The notes under the pieces are model-generated. The model was not told the origin of the DNA, made no database searches, and saw nothing but the letters and a program-made list of their open reading frames with translations. A program made the position numbers and the translations under genes. 5,420 nucleotides of DNA from CAYFKJ01 sp964528595 (GTDB lineage Bacteria > Pseudomonadota > Alphaproteobacteria > UBA2966). Below, in pieces: positions 1 to 5,165 of this stretch (the first letter of the stretch is position 1; the number at the start of each line of letters is the position of its first letter). The stretch spans positions 1 to 5,420 of the forward strand of contig CAZGTM010000119.1 of the NCBI GenBank assembly GCA_964528595.1, read 5' to 3'.

Positions 1-23
1 CGCTGTAGCCCGGTTGATCGAGT
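1..23 (-). other. Window edge downstream of the tape measure gene
   Basis: These 23 bases follow the tape measure stop codon in the minus-strand direction. Both other minus frames are open to the edge, and no ATG or GTG start lies here. The next tail gene may begin inside the 3' end of the tape measure gene or beyond the window. No gene call can be supported. Confidence 0.3.
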
Positions 24-1217
24 TCAGCGCCCGCGAGGCGCAAGATTCGGAAAGGTGATATCGGCCTCAACGTTATCCGGCGTCGAGGCGTTGTCGGGAG
101 CAACCGGAGCCGCTTTCCCGTCCTGACTTTGCATCAAGGCGAGTTTGGTCGACCATTGGCGGTATTGCGCCACGCGTTCCTGTAATCGGCGCTCCAAGGC
201 GACCTTGCGGCCCCAGGCAATGGGGTCGTCGAGGAAACCGACGTCGCCGATTTCCTTCAGCTCACGGGCGATCTCCTGCAAATCGCGTCGCCGTTCTTCG
301 ACGATGCGCCGGGTGGACCGCTTCGACAGCCCTTCGAAATTGAAATCCCCCGCCAAGACCAGCTTGATCTGTTCGTAGGCAACGCCAGCATCAGCCGCCA
401 GATCCGACAAGCCGGACGAGGCGTCAGCAATCGCCGGAGCCAAATCCAGCATGGCCCGAGTCAGGTTCGCGGAGACAACCTTGCCCAACGTATCCAGTTG
501 GTCGCGGGCCTTCTCGGCGTTCCGGACCAAGTCTTCCTCGAGCACGATGCCAAGGTCCTGGGCATGGCGACGGGTGGCTTCCAGCGCCTCGGCACCGCCG
601 ACCAGCATGTTGACCATGGCCACGCCTTCGCTGTCGAACAGCTTGAAGGCCAACCGCAAGCGTTCCGCCGGGTCGGTCGTGCGCTTGAAGGCTTCCGCCA
701 CATCGTTCAGCAAATCCTCGGAGCGCCGGATATTGCCGTGCTGATCTTTCAGCGCGATGCCCATTTGCGAGAGCGCCTGCTTGGCCTCGCCGGTTCCTTT
801 TGCAGCTTCCGCTACGCGCCGGGTAAACCGCTGCAAGGCCATGTCCATGGTGCGTTGCTCGACACCGGCGAGCTGGGCCGCATAACGCAGTTCCTGAAGG
901 GCCTCGACACCGACGCCTATTTTGTCGGCGGTTTTGGCAACGGCATCTGCGGCACTAATGGATCGATCAATCAAGGTGGCTAAACCACCGACCGCAGCAA
1001 TCCCGGCCAGAGCACCGCCGAGGGTGCTCATGCCGACCCGCAAGGTTTTGGCGCGGTCGGTCAGGTTTGAGAGACCTCGCGAGGCCTTGTCACCGGCGCG
1101 ATCTATTTTCTTGAGCGAACGTTCACCGCTCTCGCCGACAGACACCAACTCAGCCTTGACCTTGCTGCCGCCTTCAACGGCCAAGCGGACCGCATATGTA
1201 TGTTTGGCCTTGGCCAT
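24..1217 (-). CDS. Phage tail tape measure protein (compact, 397 aa)
   Basis: Probable tape measure protein, which sets tail length and lies inside the tail tube before DNA ejection. It follows the tail chaperone gene, the usual position. Seen in the sequence: a charged N-terminus (residues 1-60), a Gly/Ala-rich hydrophobic segment at about 62-83 (MSTLGGALAGIAAVGGLATL), then a long Ala/Leu/Glu/Arg-rich helical region (85-285) with the pattern 'ADAVAKTADKIGVGVEALQEL' typical of tape measure proteins of alpha- and gammaproteobacterial prophages. A highly charged, probably coiled-coil stretch (295-365) and a Pro/Asp-rich tail follow. The ATG shares its A with the TGA of the upstream frame (TGATG), and an AAGGA lies about nine bases upstream, so translational coupling is likely. 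At 397 residues it is short for the family, implying a short tail. A C-terminal truncation cannot be excluded because the stop lies near the window edge. Confidence 0.85.
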   Translation of the reverse strand: MAKAKHTYAVRLAVEGGSKVKAELVSVGESGERSLKKIDRAGDKASRGLSNLTDRAKTLRVGMSTLGGALAGIAAVGGLATLIDRSISAADAVAKTADKIGVGVEALQELRYAAQLAGVEQRTMDMALQRFTRRVAEAAKGTGEAKQALSQMGIALKDQHGNIRRSEDLLNDVAEAFKRTTDPAERLRLAFKLFDSEGVAMVNMLVGGAEALEATRRHAQDLGIVLEEDLVRNAEKARDQLDTLGKVVSANLTRAMLDLAPAIADASSGLSDLAADAGVAYEQIKLVLAGDFNFEGLSKRSTRRIVEERRRDLQEIARELKEIGDVGFLDDPIAWGRKVALERRLQERVAQYRQWSTKLALMQSQDGKAAPVAPDNASTPDNVEADITFPNLAPRGR

Positions 1218-1615
1218 CAGTCGGCATCCTTCTTTTTGATCCCTGTCGTGCCTTCGGCACTTCTCGCCTCTTTGTCATTCATGGCTTCGATCAGTCCCGT
1301 TTCCGCTGCCTGCAAAAGTTCGGATGCGACGGCGAGATCACATCCACGCGCTTCCGCGATTCCAAGTGCTGTTGTCATGTCGATGCCGATCGCATGCCCG
1401 GAAGGAGCCAGGCGCAATTGTCCCAGGCAGGCGAGGAGCACATCCCAGGCCTGGTGTTCTTCCAATGATTGAAATCCGTGTTCGCTATACGGGCACAGGC
1501 GTTCGCCTGGTTTTACTTTTCCTTTTGAGCAGGGCGCTTGCTCGGTTTTGCACCCTTGGCAATATCCGGGCCCTCCGCCTGGCTGAAAGTGCCAGCGGCA
1601 GAGAGCCCTGATCCG
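1217..1615 (-). CDS. -1 frame extension of the tail assembly chaperone (gpGT-like 'T' domain)
   Basis: This open frame lies between the chaperone and tape measure genes. It has no ATG or GTG start; its only conventional start is a TTG at 1465 with a poor ribosome site. The frame is exactly -1 relative to the chaperone and is open from the slippery heptamer at 1621-1615, so it is annotated as the second half of a frameshift fusion (134 + 132 = 266 aa; lambda gpGT is of similar size). The first part of the extension, which a TTG start would omit, has Cys at fusion residues 140, 153, 156, 163 and 175 (C-x2-C-x6-C-x11-C), a possible zinc ribbon. The rest (from SLEEHQAWDVLLACL) resembles the small DUF1799/DUF7697-type proteins found between chaperone and tape measure genes in proteobacterial phages: an aromatic/Leu helix, an 'LRLAPSG..IGIDM' turn, then Ala/Leu/Glu helices. 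In lambda, the fusion recruits tail tube subunits to the tape measure. Family assignment is from memory. Confidence 0.75.
   Translation of the reverse strand, partial: RIRALCRWHFQPGGGPGYCQGCKTEQAPCSKGKVKPGERLCPYSEHGFQSLEEHQAWDVLLACLGQLRLAPSGHAIGIDMTTALGIAEARGCDLAVASELLQAAETGLIEAMNDKEARSAEGTTGIKKKDAD
1496..1509 (-). repeat. 14-bp palindrome just after the chaperone stop codon
   Basis: CAGGCGTTCGCCTG is an inverted repeat (5-bp stem, 4-base loop). On the minus strand it starts four bases after the chaperone TAA (1515-1513) and lies inside the -1 frame. It could be a small mRNA hairpin. No T-tract follows in either direction, so it is not an intrinsic terminator. Confidence 0.4.
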
Positions 1616-2016
1616 TTTTTTGCCGCGTTGAGCAACACCTGTTTGAGGGTGAACTCCTGAAAGAACCGCTCTCCGACAGGATAAAGCGACATCACGGCGG
1701 TGATGTTTTCTGGATCGATCGCTGGGTCATCTTCAATGCCGGACCAGCCCGTAATGTGCCGAACAGCCAGTTCCTTGATCAGCAAATCCTGGAACAAACC
1801 GTCACGCTCACCCTCGATGCTCAAATCCGGCAGCCCTTCCAGGGGCAGACCGCTCTCTTTGCGTTCCGTGGCCTGGGCTTCCAGGCTCTCGACACGACGC
1901 CGGGCGGCAGCCTGTGCAGCCGCCATGCCCGCCGTGGTCAGGGGTTTCACCGTGACCGTGATGCCGTAAGGGAGCTCGATGTCGTATGGCTCGCTCTGGG
2001 ATCTCAAGCTGATCAT
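1513..2016 (-). CDS. Phage tail assembly chaperone (gpG-like, zero-frame product)
   Basis: A 167-residue protein encoded between the major tail protein and the tape measure gene, the position of the tail assembly chaperone (lambda gpG; GTA gp10-type), which coats the tape measure in the cytoplasm during tail assembly. Seen in the sequence: a short beta-rich N-terminus (ITVTVKPLTTAGMAAA, residues 19-34), an Ala/Arg helix, a central helical region (residues 70-130), and after residue 134 a low-complexity 33-residue tail rich in Gly, Ala, Lys and Pro. That tail is what only non-shifted ribosomes make. Its ATG overlaps the tail tube stop codon (ATGA), which suggests translational coupling. Codons 133-134 (AAA AAC) form the frameshift site. 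The assignment rests mainly on position, size and the frameshift signal rather than on a specific motif. Confidence 0.8.
   Translation of the reverse strand: MISLRSQSEPYDIELPYGITVTVKPLTTAGMAAAQAAARRRVESLEAQATERKESGLPLEGLPDLSIEGERDGLFQDLLIKELAVRHITGWSGIEDDPAIDPENITAVMSLYPVGERFFQEFTLKQVLLNAAKNGSGLSAAGTFSQAEGPDIAKGAKPSKRPAQKEK
1568..1621 (-). promoter_or_regulatory. Predicted -1 programmed ribosomal frameshift signal
   Basis: On the minus strand, A_AAA_AAC occupies 1621-1615 in the chaperone's reading frame (codons GCA AAA AAC), a canonical X_XXY_YYZ heptamer. A 6-nt spacer (1614-1609) follows, then an imperfect stem-loop: 1608-1602 with 1574-1568 (seven pairs, one G.U), a three-base bulge (1601-1599), 1598-1595 with 1578-1575, a single bulged G at 1579, 1594-1591 with 1583-1580, and loop 1590-1584. 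That is 15 pairs. Slippage places ribosomes in the frame that is open to 1217. The position matches tail-chaperone frameshifts known in lambda and many other tailed phages. The folding was done by hand, without an energy calculation. Confidence 0.8.
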
Positions 2017-2963
2017 GCGTACACCGTCCCATCCAGATCGTTGACCAAGGTCACCGTCAGCATGCGACCTGCTATCTCATTCCTGGCCCCTTGAAAATCA
2101 AAGCTCGCCTGAATCCCCCCGGGCCCCTCGACAGCCAGCTTGGGCTTGGGCAGGTAAACTTCGTGGGCGGCGAATACGACACTGGACGTGCCAATGGTGT
2201 AACCAAATTCCAAATCCACCGGCGTGCCGCTGGAGGCGGCGTCAATCAGCGTGGTGTCGGCGAAACGCACATCGATGCGCCCCGTGAGTGCAGCCACCGT
2301 CGGGTCTGCTCCATCAATCAATCCGTCGGAGCGGATGGTCTCGATCTTCTCGAGATTATTGGCATAGGTGAGCGATCCCCCGGTCAGATTGCCGACCGGC
2401 TGCCCCGCCTTGGTGATGGAGCCCTGAAACTGGCTGATACGTGTAAATGCAAGGGTACTGGGCGTGCCGCCTTGCGAGATCGCCGAGCGACTCTCGCCCT
2501 GGGCCACGGCATTGATGGTGGCCGCCGCCGCACCAGATCGCTGAAACTCCAGGGCAATGGAATTGAAAACCACGCCCGCGTGCATGAAATAAGCCGGGAC
2601 CTGGCCCATACCGACTTCAAGGGAATAGCTGGGCAGAACGTCAGAGCCCGATGCAAAAACATGATCGAAGGTGCCATCCAGATTATCGGTGGAGGCAGGG
2701 TCCCCGAATAAACCGGTGAGCCAAATACCCAGATAGCGAGGATCCATGGGAACGGTAATGTCCCCTTCGTCATTGATCACATCTTGCAAGGGAGCCAGGG
2801 GATCTCGCCCCTGACCCAGCACCGGGTCATCAATCAGGCCCTGTTCGGAGCCCAGAGAGACGCTGTTGAACGGCATTCGGATGTAATCGCCGGATGGCGA
2901 TGTGCCATAGGCGGTCTCTCGTTTGAGCAGCAGTGTTGCGCTCGAACCATAAGCTCGCGACAT
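2013..2963 (-). CDS. Major tail tube protein (phage tube family)
   Basis: A 316-residue protein with the make-up of a siphovirus tail tube subunit, which stacks in rings to build the non-contractile tube. It is rich in Ser, Thr, Gly and Asp with alternating hydrophobic strands and very few Lys or Cys, as in beta-sandwich tube proteins. Recognisable stretches are the N-terminal 'GSSATLLLKRETAYGTSPSG' (6-25), common in the Phage_tube_2-like family, a middle region with a repeated strand layout, and a C-terminal strand block (GIQASFDFQGARNE at about 283-296). The length fits the two-domain version of this family. It has the best ribosome binding site in the window (AGGAGA, 2970-2975), consistent with the high expression a tube protein needs. 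It follows the tail terminator gene after a 56-bp leader and overlaps the chaperone start by four bases. Confidence 0.88.
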   Translation of the reverse strand: MSRAYGSSATLLLKRETAYGTSPSGDYIRMPFNSVSLGSEQGLIDDPVLGQGRDPLAPLQDVINDEGDITVPMDPRYLGIWLTGLFGDPASTDNLDGTFDHVFASGSDVLPSYSLEVGMGQVPAYFMHAGVVFNSIALEFQRSGAAAATINAVAQGESRSAISQGGTPSTLAFTRISQFQGSITKAGQPVGNLTGGSLTYANNLEKIETIRSDGLIDGADPTVAALTGRIDVRFADTTLIDAASSGTPVDLEFGYTIGTSSVVFAAHEVYLPKPKLAVEGPGGIQASFDFQGARNEIAGRMLTVTLVNDLDGTVYA

Positions 2964-2969
2964 TTGGTG

Positions 2970-2975
2970 TCTCCT
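2970..2975 (-). promoter_or_regulatory. Strong ribosome binding site of the tail tube gene
   Basis: The minus strand reads AGGAGA, with six bases (CACCAA) before the ATG at 2963. It fixes the start codon. It contrasts with the tail terminator, DUF6441 and head-tail joining genes, which show no clear Shine-Dalgarno sequence. Confidence 0.8.
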
Positions 2976-2986
2976 GATGTTGGGTT

Positions 2987-3016
2987 TTGGTCAGCCCCCG
3001 GAACTAACCAAGGGGG
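2987..3016 (-). repeat. Interleaved inverted repeats in the tail tube leader
   Basis: Two arm pairs share this 30-bp stretch between the tail terminator stop and the tail tube ribosome site. Arms 2987-2994 and 3004-3011 pair over eight positions with one G.U in the minus-strand RNA (loop 2995-3003). Arms 2995-2999 (CCCCC) and 3012-3016 (GGGGG) pair over five, with a 12-nt loop. The arms alternate, so the stems exclude each other unless a pseudoknot forms. Zero-length connecting loops make a full pseudoknot unlikely. No U-tract follows, so it is not an intrinsic terminator. Confidence 0.5.
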
Positions 3017-3019
3017 TCG

Positions 3020-3454
3020 TTAGCCAAGCGGGCTGTCGGTCTCGAATTCGATGGTCACCGTGATGGTTCCCGCCTTGATGGCAGGTGCACCGGTAACCGC
3101 TTCGGTGTGAACTTCGGGGCGGCCATAGGTCATGCCGAAGGCAAGGCCTCCGAGGGTTGGGTCGGCATCAAGCACCGATCCAATCTGCTGGAGAAGGGTG
3201 TCGAAGGCCGTGTCTCGTGTGGCGGCATCGCCATCCTCAACGTAGGCTTCGATTTCGACATCCTGGCTGTAATAGACGCCGCCGAAACCGCCCAAGGCCT
3301 GTTCGGGGTCACCAGGGTTGCCATCTCGCAGCACTATCAGGCCGCCAGCAGGGATCTTCTCCGGTAGCGCCGTGTTCCGTTCGACTTTGGCATTAGGAAC
3401 GGCTACGAGCAGTGCTTTTGCGGCCTCTAGAAGCTGTTCTGTTTTGGAAGCCAT
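3020..3454 (-). CDS. Tail terminator / tail completion protein (gpU-like)
   Basis: A 144-residue protein directly upstream of the tail tube gene, where tailed phages encode the protein that caps the tube and joins it to the head (lambda gpU; DUF3168-like proteins elsewhere). The sequence fits a compact alpha/beta fold: an N-terminal amphipathic helix (TEQLLEAAKALLVAV, 5-19), strands including GGLIVLRDG (37-45), a paired-strand block with VYYSQDVEIEAYVE (60-73), a helix with DTAFDTLLQQIGSVL (81-95), and a C-terminal beta strand (GTITVTIEFETD). Close relatives are, as I recall, often mislabelled 'acyl-CoA transferase'; no catalytic motif for that is visible. The ATG at 3454 has no good Shine-Dalgarno (an AAGG lies about 13 bases upstream). 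The upstream leader is only 44 bp and is shared with the divergent toxin promoter, suggesting that the cassette insertion replaced the original leader. Confidence 0.78.
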   Translation of the reverse strand: MASKTEQLLEAAKALLVAVPNAKVERNTALPEKIPAGGLIVLRDGNPGDPEQALGGFGGVYYSQDVEIEAYVEDGDAATRDTAFDTLLQQIGSVLDADPTLGGLAFGMTYGRPEVHTEAVTGAPAIKAGTITVTIEFETDSPLG

Positions 3455-3464
3455 GTATTTCTAA

Positions 3465-3493
3465 TTGCCTTACAGTACCATTTTTGGTACATT
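3465..3493 (+). promoter_or_regulatory. Predicted promoter of the toxin-antitoxin operon
   Basis: TTGCCT (3465-3470) and TACATT (3488-3493) are spaced by 17 bp, each matching four of six sigma-70 consensus bases. The expected transcription start, about 3499-3501, coincides with the toxin ATG at 3499, so the mRNA may be leaderless; no Shine-Dalgarno is visible in front of that ATG. The inverted repeat at 3475-3490 fills most of the spacer, where a bound antitoxin would block polymerase. Confidence 0.5.
3475..3490 (+). promoter_or_regulatory. Probable antitoxin operator (6+6 bp inverted repeat)
   Basis: GTACCA, four T bases, TGGTAC: a perfect inverted repeat nine bases before the toxin start, between the predicted -35 and -10 elements. 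Type II antitoxins with a helix-turn-helix usually repress their own operon at such a site. Binding here could also affect the divergent tail terminator start at 3454, 20 bp away. Confidence 0.65.
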
Positions 3494-3498
3494 TCCCT

Positions 3499-3852
3499 AT
3501 GACTGATCAGCTGAAGCGCATCCAGGCCGTTTTCTATCAATCTGAAACCGGCTCGGAGCCGGTTAGAGATTGGCTGAAACGCTTGGATAAAGAGGATCGG
3601 TTACGCATCGGAACTGATGTCAAAACGGTCGAATTCGGTTGGCCAATCGGAATGCCCACATGCAAGCCAATGAAGCACGGGCTCTTCGAAGTGCGCACCA
3701 ATCTCGGCAACCGCATTGCCCGTGTTCTATTTTGTATCTCCGATGGCCAAATGGTGTTGCTAAACGGCTTCATCAAAAAGACCCAGAAAACGCCTCAGTC
3801 GGAACTTGACCTGGCACTGGAACGAAAACGCAAATTGGAGAAACCTTCATGA
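3499..3852 (+). CDS. RelE/HigB-type toxin (phage Gp49-like family)
   Basis: A 117-residue toxin of the Gp49-like (DUF891) branch of the RelE/ParE superfamily, whose characterised members are ribosome-dependent mRNA interferases. Seen here: an N-terminal strand-helix (AVFYQSETGSEPVRDWLKRL, 10-29), GLFEVR at 61-66, RIARVLF at 72-78, and the hallmark LLNGFIKKTQKTP at 87-99, followed by a basic helix (ERKRKLEK). The Arg and Lys residues of these last blocks are the family's usual RNA-contacting and catalytic positions. All are present, so the toxin appears intact. The ATG at 3499 is preferred: the open frame extends upstream to 3412, but that part overlaps the divergent tail terminator gene and the operator, and normal family length starts at 3499. 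The stop overlaps the antitoxin ATG (ATGA, 3849-3852), giving the toxin-first order of HigBA-like modules. It lies on the strand opposite to every phage structural gene here. Confidence 0.9.
   Translation: MTDQLKRIQAVFYQSETGSEPVRDWLKRLDKEDRLRIGTDVKTVEFGWPIGMPTCKPMKHGLFEVRTNLGNRIARVLFCISDGQMVLLNGFIKKTQKTPQSELDLALERKRKLEKPS
3546..3564 (+). repeat. 8-bp GC-rich inverted repeat inside the toxin gene
   Basis: AACCGGCT and AGCCGGTT are perfect inverted arms separated by CGG, over toxin codons 16-22. In the toxin mRNA this gives a stable hairpin about 50 nt after the start codon. There is no T-tract, so it is not a typical terminator. It may simply reflect the Glu/Thr-Gly-Ser-Glu-Pro-Val codons conserved in this family. 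Confidence 0.5.
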
Positions 3853-4151
3853 GCAAAGATAACAACCCTCATATTGGTTCCGCGTTGGATGACCACCTCG
3901 AAGAGGACGGCCTCCTCGCCGAAGCGCATGCCATCGCAGTCAAACGCACCTTGGCTTGGCAGGTTAGTCAGACCATGGAGGACGAAAAACTAAGCAAGGC
4001 TGCAATGGCCAGGCGCATGCACACCAGCCGCGCAGCCCTCGACCGTTTTCTCGATCCCGACAATCCTTCGGTAACTCTTCTGACCATGGACAAGGCAGCC
4101 GCAGTGCTAGGCAAACGCCTCCGGGTGGAGTTGGTCGACGACGTTGCCTAA
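3849..4151 (+). CDS. XRE-type helix-turn-helix antitoxin (HigA-like)
   Basis: A 100-residue partner of the toxin just upstream, with which it shares ATGA. GGAG at 3837-3840 lies eight bases before its ATG, a good ribosome site located in the toxin's last codons. The sequence has an acidic N-terminal third (DDHLEEDGLLAEA), a helix, and a helix-turn-helix at about residues 49-68 (LSKAAMARRMHTSRAALDRF), followed by DKAAAVLGKRLRVEL, typical of short XRE-family antitoxins found next to Gp49-like toxins. Some database entries call such proteins 'Fis family'. Expected roles are to neutralise the toxin by binding and to repress the operon at the inverted repeat at 3475-3490. The stop codon (4149-4151) is one base from the convergent DUF6441 stop, and no terminator is visible between them, so read-through antisense into that gene is likely. 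Confidence 0.88.
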   Translation: MSKDNNPHIGSALDDHLEEDGLLAEAHAIAVKRTLAWQVSQTMEDEKLSKAAMARRMHTSRAALDRFLDPDNPSVTLLTMDKAAAVLGKRLRVELVDDVA

Positions 4152-4152
4152 T

Positions 4153-4800
4153 TCAACCAGAATGCATTTGCCGACCGATTAGCCTCGGCAGTTGCCGTTC
4201 CCAGCGCTTTGCCTCTCGCTTCACATCCAGTCGTTTTCTAAGCCGCACCTGCGGCACCATGATGAACATGACCACCGTGGTCATGCCCTGCTTCATGCGA
4301 CCGCTTTTGGTAAATGCGCCACCTTTGGCGCGACGACCGACCCTGCCTGACTTGTTGATACGAACACCATCCACCACCAGAAGAGACGGACGGCCACGCC
4401 GATAAACAAACCGAAGTGGCCCGTAGCGATGTTCAGGAAAATTCGATGGACTGATCCGTTTGCCACCAACCCCTCGCTTGGGGGCGGCAAGCGTCGGGAT
4501 CGCCAGCCAAAAGCCGGATTTACTTTTGATCACGGCTCCTGCATCGAAGGTTCGGACGATCTGGGGAGCCTTTGACCAAACCAAGCTGGCAGCATTGTGC
4601 CCCTTATTAGGATAGGCGCGGCTCCGCCAGGTTTTCGCCAATTTCGGCCCTAAACCTGCCGTCATTACTTGCTTGCGCAAAGCTCCCTTGAGACCGTCAC
4701 CAGCCTCTTTGACACCATCGGAAACGCCGCGCTCAATTCGCCGCATCTCCGCCTGCATATCCGCTTTCAGAGATCCAACCAGTGATGCGGCGAGTTTCAT
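4153..4800 (-). CDS. DUF6441-like phage head-tail connector/tail completion protein
   Basis: A 215-residue, strongly basic protein encoded between the head-tail joining and tail terminator genes, where many siphoviruses have an HK97 gp10-like protein. As I recall it matches DUF6441 proteins of alphaproteobacterial phages: an N-terminal amphipathic helix (ADMQAEMRRIERGVSDGVKEA, from about residue 13), 'LRKQVMTAGLGPKLAKTWRSR', a strand-rich middle (IVRTFDAGAVIKSKSGFWLAIPT), a lysine/arginine-rich loop (165-180), and a hydrophobic strand (TTVVMFIMVPQV) before a basic C-terminal helix. A role at the head-tail interface is inferred from position. ATG 4800 is the only usual start after the in-frame TGA of the preceding gene (4840-4842), but no Shine-Dalgarno precedes it; a small 5-bp inverted repeat (4815-4819 / 4823-4827) lies there instead. 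Confidence 0.7.
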   Translation of the reverse strand: MKLAASLVGSLKADMQAEMRRIERGVSDGVKEAGDGLKGALRKQVMTAGLGPKLAKTWRSRAYPNKGHNAASLVWSKAPQIVRTFDAGAVIKSKSGFWLAIPTLAAPKRGVGGKRISPSNFPEHRYGPLRFVYRRGRPSLLVVDGVRINKSGRVGRRAKGGAFTKSGRMKQGMTTVVMFIMVPQVRLRKRLDVKREAKRWERQLPRLIGRQMHSG

Positions 4801-4839
4801 GGAAGAGGCGCGGAAGGCTGTAAGCCTGACAGGGACATA

Positions 4840-5154
4840 TCAAAAAGGTCTCACATCAAGGGTCCAAACCAACCGTTCCTGATCTCGCACTGGCTCCCCT
4901 TGAACAACGAAGGTTTCGCTATCAACTTCGAGAATATCTCCAGCGAGTGGCTCCTGAACTTGGGATACCAGCACATCAAACAAGAAATTCCCGGTATGGA
5001 CGCGGGTATCGCCAAAATCCATCACCTGATCAGCCCGGCGAGCGATCACGCGAACGGCTATCGGCTCATTACCTTGGGCACGATAGACTGCTGCCCGGGT
5101 AAGGTTCGGATCTGCAAACAAGTGATCCATGGCGACATCAAAAGCATTGGTCAT
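4840..5154 (-). CDS. Head-tail joining protein (lambda FII / Gifsy-like family)
   Basis: A 104-residue protein that fits the small head-tail joining proteins, which attach below the portal and form the surface that receives the tail. Seen: a short N-terminal helix (TNAFDVAMDHLFADP), then beta-strand blocks AAVYRAQG, IAVRVIARRAD, FLFDVLVSQV and GDILEVDSETFVVQG, ending WTLDVRPF. This order (helix, then a beta barrel with a 'GD.l.vdge.f.V' turn near the C-terminus) is common in the family. A GTG at 5163 would add three residues (MCA), but the ATG at 5154 is preferred; neither has a Shine-Dalgarno, and the ATG begins only 15 bases after a strong minus-strand hairpin (5170-5187). It opens the connector and tail block of the late operon, followed by the DUF6441 gene after a 39-base gap. 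Confidence 0.75.
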   Translation of the reverse strand: MTNAFDVAMDHLFADPNLTRAAVYRAQGNEPIAVRVIARRADQVMDFGDTRVHTGNFLFDVLVSQVQEPLAGDILEVDSETFVVQGEPVRDQERLVWTLDVRPF

Positions 5155-5165
5155 GGCACACACAG

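Noticed and set aside
498..983. 161-codon plus-strand ORF inside the tape measure gene
   Set aside because: It is antisense to a convincing tape measure protein, has no motif, and open antisense frames are expected in GC-rich coding DNA.
1248..1260. Perfect inverted repeat GTGCC-TTC-GGCAC as a terminator
   Set aside because: It is only 5 bp, inside coding sequence, and lacks a T-tract in either direction.
1217..1465. Stand-alone 82-residue gene starting at TTG 1465
   Set aside because: The TTG has only a weak GGA nine bases upstream, and the same frame is open back through a canonical slippery site. A frameshift extension explains it better, though low-level internal initiation is not excluded.
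1516..1522. G_GAA_AAG near the chaperone stop as the frameshift site, with the palindrome at 1496-1509 as stimulator
   Set aside because: Slipping GAA to GGA mispairs at the second codon position. The upstream A_AAA_AAC at 1621-1615 allows full re-pairing of the key positions and has a longer stem-loop at the right distance.
2091..2711. 206-codon plus-strand ORF inside the tail tube gene
   Set aside because: It is a shadow of the tail tube gene: no ribosome site, no recognisable domain, and a Gly/Arg/His-rich composition typical of antisense reading of GC-rich sequence.
3412..3498. N-terminal extension of the toxin to ATG 3412
   Set aside because: It would overlap the divergent tail terminator gene and include the promoter and operator. 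The added 29 residues are not part of the toxin family's usual length.
4136..4190. Bidirectional terminator between the antitoxin and the convergent DUF6441 gene
   Set aside because: Only a 5-bp inverted arm pair (4168-4187 area) with a long loop and no T-tract was found, so no terminator is called.
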